Source: Asterias amurensis (Eukaryota > Echinodermata > Asteroidea > Forcipulatida > Asteriidae). Taken from it: 64,000 nt of DNA. The position numbers and the translations under genes were made by a program. The stretch is taken from positions 13,406,139-13,470,138 of the forward strand of contig NC_092657.1 in assembly GCF_032118995.1 (NCBI RefSeq), given 5' to 3'. Shown one piece after another: positions 56,942 through 64,000 of this stretch (the first letter of the stretch is position 1; every line of letters starts with the position of its first letter). The notes beneath the pieces were generated by a model. That model made no database searches, was not told where the DNA came from, and saw only the letters and a program-made list of their open reading frames with translations.

Positions 56942-57295
56942 AGGTACACGTTGCCTTGGATCGGTCGAGTTGGTCTTTGTAAAAGGGTTTGTAACCGTTT
57001 GTTATCAAATGCATATGGATAGATGTATGTCGTAAAAGTAGAATACAATGATCCACACAAACATGCCTCAAAATTGCACGGTTTTCCTTTTACATCGTCA
57101 GATAACACGGTCCGCCATTTATGGCCGACCGTGTAAGTTCGCAAAGTAACAGGAAAACCACGCAATTTCAAGGCAAATTTGTGTGGATCATTGTATTCTA
57201 CTTTTAAAACATCTTTCTCACCATATTCGTTTTATAACACACGGTTAATTTTTTGTTTATAGACCAACTCGTCCGATCCAAGGCAACGTGTTTCT
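56942..57295. mobile_element. M2 MITE, full copy
   Basis: AGGTACACGTTGCCTTGG to CCAAGGCAACGTGTTTCT, with TTAA at 56938-56941 and 57296-57299. The central palindrome is shortened (CCATTTATGG). Confidence 0.8.
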
Positions 57296-57689
57296 TTAAC
57301 AATTGGAAGTAGTCGAGTTGAAGGAACATGTGATTGGTGACAACAGTTCCTAAATAATTGGTTTGTACATTCTAAAATAAATATCCAGTGCAGATTATTT
57401 TTTTTTTGTTAACATTTTGACTCCAAAAAGGTACAAGTTTTCCGAACAAACACTTGGTCGTTTCCAACCACCCTGTGTTTAAAGCGGGAAACCCGTTGGA
57501 ATTCCGAGTGTTCTGGTCAACTAATGTTTGTTGTAGAAATGAATGGCATGTAGTATAAAAAACAAAACAATCAATAACACAGCAAAATATTACCCTTTTT
57601 GTTAATCAATGTCTATATAATAGAGGTTAAATTTGCATCGGGGATAAATAAAATTAATTTTATTTTTTTACCCAAACACTGGTGTGTGT

Positions 57690-57790
57690 TAGCACTGTAT
57701 AATCAGTACTTTTCCGAGTCCTGTGAAATAAATACCACAGGCATATTACTCGGGTGGGATTCGAACCCACGACCCTTGCAATTCTAAAGT
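57690..57790 (-). mobile_element. tRNA-like SINE fragment
   Basis: On the minus strand GGGTCGTGGGTTCGAATCCC is a strong B-box with T-stem pairing, followed by ACCCGAGTAATATGCCTGTG. No acceptor stem or A-box upstream can be found, so it is not called a tRNA gene. Confidence 0.55.
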
Positions 57791-57879
57791 AGTATTAATC
57801 AATGTGTGTTGCATATTGCACATTTTCAAATCAAAAATGTATTATTGTCATTGCCTTTAAGAAACTACATGTTGAGAAG

Positions 57880-58777
57880 TTGCTTCTGTTTCATTGTGCT
57901 TAATTGTGTTTAACTTAAATTTAAATGTGTGGAACCTAGATTAGAAAAAAAGTAAAACAAGACAATCTTAAAAACTATAAACAAGCTAAATTCAAGGACA
58001 ACAAATGAAAATGGGTCCGAAGAAATTGTTGCAAAGATCAATACAACAATATCCATTCTCAAAATAAAATTGAAGTGTTGTATACATTTGATGAAGCAGA
58101 TATATCATTAACAATGAACTGCTAACTACAACATTATTGTGTTGTTGTCAGAGTTTTTAAGTTATTAAATTATAGAAGAATTTTAGATTTAGTACGAACA
58201 AAAAAAAATATGACTGAAGCCGTGTTCTTATCAAGGGATACAAAACTATCGATCAGAGAAACTGATTGGAATGTAAAGAACATTACAACAGCCGATTTCC
58301 TTTTCAGGAATAATCAAAATGTGGATAACACATTAATTGTGAACCGCTGATTTACACAAGTTGTTGAGCGTTTAAGAAAGTAAGTTTTGAAGAATGTCAT
58401 TATCTTTTATTTTACTTAATTGCAAATTTATCTGTGTAAGCTTCAGGTAGAAATTAAATATTAAATGACTATAATCGTTTACTCATCCAAGGATACAACC
58501 AAAATATGGATCAGAAAATATAATTTAAAACATGAGTTCAACAGCAACAATCAATGCTGGAATATTTCGCATGTGGTTTACAGTTGATGAAGGGATTGAC
58601 ACATTAAGTTAGAAGTGGTAGTTGAAACATTTGTCGTTGGGAGAGTGTTGAAAAAAGTACATACTGAAGAAGGTTGATCTCTTGTAATATGCTTAATTGT
58701 CTTTATCTGTTTTACATATGTGTTTATCTTAGATTCGAACAAAACTTATTTTATGTCAATAAACATGTACTCATCCG

Positions 58778-58808
<31 letters not shown>

Positions 58809-59400
58809 GGTTGATAATAAATAATTGCAAAGATCAGTAAAACAGCAACACTCCATTTCAGGAATAATCGCTGACGTGGTTTAAGATTTAAAAATCACAT
58901 CACTTGTGATCTGCTAATTAAACAAAAAATTGTTAGAATGTTTAAGAAAGTATATTATTTTGAAGATAGTTGTTTTCTTTAAAAAAATCTTAACTTTCTG
59001 CATTTGTTTTTTTTCTTTGTGGACCTTAGATTAGAAAAAAAATATATATAAGATGATTATCATCTTATTAGATGGTTATAAAAGTTACGCAGCCAAGTAA
59101 ACAAACATAAGGGTCAGAAGATCAGAAGAAATGAATGCAACTAACAGTAAAACAGCAACGAAGTCCTTTGTTTAGCACTAAAAGTTTGATTTAAACAATA
59201 TATGAAGCAGATCTCAACTTTGCGGACTGCAATTGTTTTACATGTGTAGTTGTTGGTGTGTTTAAGAATGAAATTGTTACGAATGTTTTTTTGTTTTTTT
59301 AATTAATCGTGCAACTCTTAATTTATTATAAGTTAGCCTTATATATAAAACAAAACACAAACCTGTTGAAATATTTAAAACGTTTACTCATACATGGCCT
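57880..59400. repeat. Degenerate tandem array, unit about 270-320 bp
   Basis: About five units. Recurring landmarks: CTTAATTG/TTACTTAATTG, TTAGATTAGAAAAAAA or TTAGATTCGAACAAAA, ACAGCAAC, TTCAGGAATAATC, and a GTTTAAGAAAGTA... TGAAGA step at about 58368, 58640, 58930 and 59250. A poly(A) run sits at 58781-58807. No coding frame spans units. Confidence 0.6.
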
Positions 59401-60494
59401 TTTTCAGAACTATGGAACCTAAGACAATACAAAACGCCGCTACTAAGCGGTTTAGAGCTTAGAACCTAAGTTGTACAAGTTGTCTTAGTACGTAAGACAC
59501 TACATTATTTGCTACTCTTACCAATGAGTAAACTGGTACATATAAGTGTGACGTTTAATTTTGTTGTGATCAATTACCGAACTTTGCGCCCAATGAGGCT
59601 GCCGGCAATGCACCTCTGAATGATCAGCAACAATGCGATTTGATAACAAAATAAAATACCGTCATAAATGGCTCTTACTCTTAACACCATCTGTAACGCC
59701 CAAAGTCAGAAAACTTTGTTTCTGTTAGTTGAGGGCGCTGTTTGGGTCGAGCTTATGCTTCTGGGTACTAACAGCCATGGTTTAGTTCCACGATTTGTTC
59801 CTAGTCAAGGCCCATTTTTTTCGCCCGAAGTTTACATTCCCGCCAAGGTTTTTTAAACGGTATGTTCATTGATTTTATTGCCACTACATTATAGAGCTGA
59901 TTGAGTGATGGTGTTATATTTAGTTACTGATTTGAAACCTAACATATTTTTTTTGACAAACCGTTTAATTTGGTTGCACATATAAATGGGGAATGTTATT
60001 CGGGTTCTTACATGCATAATTTCATTGGCTGGTACACACAGGGTATATGCTAGTCAGTTGCTAATAATATTGTGTTTAAGTGGTAATTCTAGCCCTGGGT
60101 TTTATATGTCAAAGTTAGTATATGACTCGCTTCATTCCATTCACTCCGTGCACACGGGTCAATGTAAACATTGCTCTTATTCATACATTCATTTGCATAA
60201 TTATTAGGGTAGTTTGTGTCAGGTCCAATTTGTACAATCACTGAGTATTTCTCGTGACATATAATTTCGTTTCTATTTTCATTGTAGTTAATCTGTGATG
60301 GTCTCCATGTCAACTAGGTTTATTAACCAGAAGAAGAATTATTAAAGAAACTGGATGTCTTGAACTCGAAGCACAGCATTTTTTTTTTTTACTTTTGTAG
60401 ATCAGCCATCAATCATTCTGCCGAAAAAAAGTACGGATACGCAATTATATATTTGAAAATACCGACAATTAAAAGCTATTCTTCTTTAAAGGCA
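59401..60494. other. No recognisable gene
   Basis: Two short plus-strand frames (59668-59856, 59986-60207) were examined. The second has a hydrophobic stretch and a Leu-Ser-Gly-Asn-x-x-Pro-Gly sequence faintly like the start of some non-LTR retroelement proteins, but this is too weak to call. Confidence 0.4.
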
Positions 60495-61440
60495 CATGGA
60501 AATATAATTTTCTTTTCTTCAAACATTAGAGTATTTGTTAATGAACATTACAATATGTCTGTGAGTAATCGTTTTTAATAACGATTTATATGTTTACACA
60601 AAATAGATAAAGTTGTTTTGGGGTGACTTCCCCGCCAACCCCTTTTGTGACTTCAATCTATGCAGACGTTGCCTCAATCGAACATCGAACACACGTACGT
60701 GCAAGTACATGCAAGTCCTAGTCGTGAGTTCGTACGTTTCGAAAAAAGAAAAATTATTGCATTTTTCCGGCAATGTCGACCAGGTGTATTGCTGCTGGAT
60801 GCAGCAAAACAACTAAAGATAGGGTCAGTTTGCAAAGGGGTCCGGTCCGACGTCTTTTTCAGCACTTCGATCCGTCGTGCTTTGAGAATCCGGAAAACAC
60901 CGCACATTTTGACATGAAGAGAAAAGTTATTTTCTAAAACATGACGCCACCCCAACAATTTTTCCAGATAACTGGAACTCGAATAAGATACCTGAAAGAC
61001 GTGACGAACCTTAATAAGCAGTTGCCTTACGTGAACAAAATCGGGTATTGTTCCAACTGTGAGGGCATCTTTAGCTTGCGCTAATCGTCACTATTTTGTG
61101 TTGGCACTGCATGCGATTCACCGTCCCCACAGCAGCCATACAGTGCGTGCATTTTGCTTCGTGACCGTAGTTTTGTAGGTACGTAAGCATCATACCGATC
61201 GGGTATCAAGACGCAGTGTACGGGGCCAGACTATACAATTTCTCTTCAAATATCGCGCCTCGATTGACGTCACGAACAGCGCCCTCTCGGGTCGGGCTTT
61301 CTTTTAAATTGGTGAATAAAATGGAAACTAATTTTGTAGAACCTTAGCTCCTTGTTTATTTATGTTCCACTCATCAAAACACATATTTTAGTGACAAAAG
61401 CTTTATTTTGACAAAATACCACTTCCAGGTGACTTAAATG
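60495..61440. repeat. THAP-containing duplicated block, copy 2
   Basis: Direct repeat of 120-1110. Landmarks in order: CCCTTTTGTGACTTCAATCT, AGGTGTATTGCTGCTGGATG, GTCCGGTCCGACGTCTTTTT, GCGCCTCGATTGACGTCACG, AGCGCCCTCTCGGGTCGGGC and TTAGTGACAAAAGCTTTATT. Confidence 0.65.
60773..60935 (+). pseudogene. THAP fragment with internal deletion
   Basis: ATG at 60773: MSTRCIAAGCSKTTKD, then directly GPVRRLFQ-like sequence in an off frame, then DPSCFENPE. About 60 bases between the first Cys pair and the central part are missing compared with 411-690, and the C-x2-H pair is lost. Not functional. Confidence 0.6.
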
Positions 61441-62445
61441 CATTCATTGGTAGGTATACATAAGACGACGATGTTGTAATTGAATGTGTTACAAACAACC
61501 AAATGCATTGTTACTAAAGCTGTAATGGACCGTGCAAGTGTCGCTCGTTTTCGCAGGTTTGACCAACTAAAATTCGGTTTGTCATTAATGGCTACGCACT
61601 GAAAATACTTGAATACACTCTTAGAGGATTTTGGTACTTTTTTAACACAGCACACAATGTTCACATTATTTACAGTTAAATTTTAACCGTAAAATATCAG
61701 TTGCTGAGGTGCTGTAGTTTTTGAGAAATTAGTAAAACATTGTCATGAAAATACGTTTACAGGCTAAAATAATGTTCGTCTCATGATCACTGAGACGAAT
61801 ATTATTCTTATTACATTGTTTTACTCATTTCTCAAAAACAACAGCACCTCAGCAAGTAATATTTTCAGGGAAGCTTTCTACTATCATTATTGTCAAGCTG
61901 TGGACATTGTGTTTTTTGTGCTACAAAAAGTACATAGACCCTTTATCTTGCACGGTCTCTAGATGTACCTGAGCATTCTGGATTGAATAACCATTGTTGT
62001 GAGAATAACCATTGTTGTGAGAAAATAAACCAAAGCATTGATAAAAGTGAACAGATGTCTTTGATTGAATTTGAGTAAACGGTGTTCATTTGTCAAAGTT
62101 ATGTTATGAGAAATTGTTTAACGATGTCGTTTGAACAATGTATTTAAGATACAGGCGTAACTTTATTGATAGTACATGATATGAGTAATCAGACAAAATA
62201 AAAGGAAACAACCTTGGACGAAGACATGCTTACTTAGAACAGACTAAAATAATGTTAAAAAGCTAAACCTGTTACACAAAATAGTACTTACATCCCAGAT
62301 AGCAAGCACACGTTGGGCCAATGTTGGCACACGAGTAGTTTTGTTGGTACACGGTCGGTGTCGGTTGAATTACTTTGGGCCGACGATGTCCCAATGTAAG
62401 AAGAGAATTGTTTTCTGTTGGCTTGGTTTTAATCATTGGCCCAAC
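61441..62445. other. Mostly non-coding; palindromic MITE at 61690-61890
   Basis: TCAGTTGCTGAGGTGCTGTA... and ...ACAGCACCTCAGCAAGTAAT are inverted about a CTCATGATCACTGAG centre (about 61790), matching the palindrome at 48105-48245. The remainder shows no gene. From 62280 the sequence takes on the GTTGGCCCAA character of the following array. Confidence 0.5.
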
Positions 62446-63350
62446 GTTGGCACGATTTGTATCTTCCTTCGTAAAAAGCACATGCGTTGGACCAACGTTG
62501 GCCAAACACCATTGGCTCTAGGTTGGCGTAATAACAAAGTTGGTTAAATGTTGGCCCATAGTTGGCCCAAATTGGTTTGTTTTAAGAGAAGTCACAGTGG
62601 GCCTTCTGTTGGCGCATTTCTTTGTTATGATAATCTTATCTACGTTGGCCCCATATCGCTAAAATTATGTAATTGGCCCAACATTGGCACGATTTGTATC
62701 TTACTTCGTTAAAAGCACATGCGTCGGACCAACGTTGGCCAAACACCATTGGCTCTAGGTTGGCGTTGTAAGAAAGTTGGTTAAATGTTGGCCCAATATT
62801 GGTCTGTGATCAGAGAAGTCACCGTGGGCCCTCTGTTGGCGCAGTTATTTGTAATGATGATCTTATCTACGTTTGCCCCATATCGCTAAAATTATGTAGT
62901 TGGCCCAACATTGGCACGATTTGTATCTTCCTTCGTTAAAAGCACATGCGTTGGACCAACGTTGGCGAAACACCATTGGATCTAGGTTGGCGTAATAAGA
63001 AAGTTGGTTAAATGTTGGCCCATAGTTGGCCCAAATTGGTTTGTTTTAAGAGAAGTCACCTTGGGCCCTCTGTTGGCGCAGTTTAGGATGATCTAACCTG
63101 CGGCGACCGTACCCTATCGCTTTTGGCCAAAATGTTTACACGATTTGTATAATTATTCATTCATTAAAAGCAAGGGCGTTGTACCAACGTTGGTCAAACA
63201 TTAATGGCTCTAGGTTGGCCTGTTAAGAGAGTTAGGCACCATGCCTCAGTGTTGAGCCAGTTGGCGCAGTTGTGTTGAAATGGCTTATAGGGCAGTGGTT
63301 GGTCCAATGTTGGGCGGTTGGTTGTTGGGAATTGTGCAAAGATTTTACTG
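62446..63350. repeat. Tandem array, unit about 227 bp, four copies
   Basis: Units begin TTGGCCCAACGTTGGCACGA (62446), TTGGCCCAACATTGGCACGA (62673 and 62900) and a diverged one at about 63123. Each has GGACCAACGTTGGCCAAACA, GGCTCTAGGTTGGC, GTTGGTTAAATGTTGGCCCA and GGGCC(C/T)TCTGTTGGCGCA. Copies 1-3 are close; copy 4 has decayed. Confidence 0.85.
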
Positions 63351-63539
63351 TAGTGTTGGCCCAAAGTAGGCCCGTACAAAATGTTGGCGCTGTATTTTGC
63401 AAGCGAAACTTAGGCCAAATTCATTAAGAGAACCTGACATTCTATCCAGTTTAGGTTGGATGATGTAAGTCAAATCAATGAATATAATTAAAGTGTATTC
63501 AGTGCACACTGCCTGGCGCACTGCAAGTACTGTATGCAA

Positions 63540-64000
63540 AGAATGAACCGCGCCAGCCATCATTTTTAATGTAATACATTCTCAGTTTGGAAAAACGCCA
63601 AGACAATTCGCGCGCTAACCCGATGTTGCATATAGCCGGCCGCATCACGTACGGGTTAATTACAGTGTGTGGTGTTCAACAGAATTGAATCGCACTCTCC
63701 TCACACTTGGCATACTGTCATACAAAGCACTCGCACTTCAACTGCAAAGATCGATTCCAGTTGTGTTTTATGGGGTCAAATTTTACGAGGTATGTACATG
63801 TTTTTATATAAACAAAGAAGTGAAATCAATGCCTTTGAAACCATGTACTACAAGTACATAAGGAACACTTTACCGATATTCATAAATTAAGTTGTACGAA
63901 CTAAACGTCATTTTACTTTGCAAGATTTGAGACAAATAGCTCCATTAATTAGACACTGGGCGACCATTCATTTCATTCACTTCAGTAAAAACATGATGTA
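63540..64000 (+). other. CpG-richer edge region; possible first exon
   Basis: 63590-63660 is rich in CG (TTCGCGCGCTAACCCG, AGCCGGCCGCATCACGTACG) in an AT-rich setting. A plus-strand frame from 63667 ends at a donor-like TACGAG|GTATGT near 63790. The protein stretch is not recognised. It could be the start of a gene beyond the window. Confidence 0.25.

Noticed and set aside
57735..57790. tRNA gene on the minus strand
   Set aside because: Only the T-arm and B-box are present; no A-box, anticodon arm or acceptor stem could be paired.
59668..60207. Start of a non-LTR retroelement protein
   Set aside because: Only a faint Leu-Ser-Gly-Asn...Pro-Gly resemblance; no RT or endonuclease motif follows.

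Overview
The window looks like nuclear DNA of a marine deuterostome, most likely an echinoderm. The evidence is spliced genes with GT-AG introns, a RING/B-box protein with a C-terminal NHL-like propeller, a PAN plus fibrinogen-domain secreted protein, THAP fragments, tRNA-derived SINEs, and very many short transposons with TTAA target duplications. It is AT-rich and gene-poor. Assignment to echinoderms rests on family knowledge, not on a search.

Three genes look real. (1) A single-coding-exon TRIM-type RING E3 ligase on the minus strand, 23180-25129. (2) A four-coding-exon SLC16-type monocarboxylate transporter on the plus strand, 45757-51685, which reconstructs to 445 codons with every intron in phase 1. 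(3) A PAN/apple plus fibrinogen-related secreted protein on the plus strand, 54686-55679, with a TATA box and one single-base frame break in a T-run.

Broken coding remnants: two THAP-domain copies near the two window ends (411-690, 60773-60935); a Tc1-type transposase lacking its catalytic core (2527-2887); a DIRS/Ngaro-like retroelement (7264-8460); two non-LTR reverse transcriptase tails (39720-40020 and 43483-44537, both minus strand); and a decayed gene with a possible SAM-like first exon (33191-33272) and a later exon (35175-35399).

Most of the rest is mobile DNA, often nested. Region by region: 0-9 kb THAP block, TTAA MITE, Tc1-type element, a 560-bp MITE, SINE, DIRS remnant; 10-14.8 kb a giant foldback of about 4.8 kb with a minisatellite; 14.9-17.6 kb a TIR element whose second, inverted copy lies at 26.1-30.0 kb, so the pair brackets the TRIM gene; 17.7-20.3 kb and 30.7-32.7 kb related segments; 32.0-36.8 kb an inverted pair around the decayed gene, one arm split by a Helitron-like insertion; 36.8-39.0 kb a 2.2-kb palindrome; 39-43 kb microsatellites, MITEs and a CpG-richer possible promoter; 43-52 kb a nested MITE/retroelement and the transporter gene with transposon-filled introns; 52-57 kb a TIR element, tandem repeats and the fibrinogen-type gene; 57-64 kb tandem arrays, the second THAP block and a possible exon running off the right edge.

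The three genes are unrelated in function and show no operon-like organisation. All repeat boundaries were read by eye and may be off by several bases.
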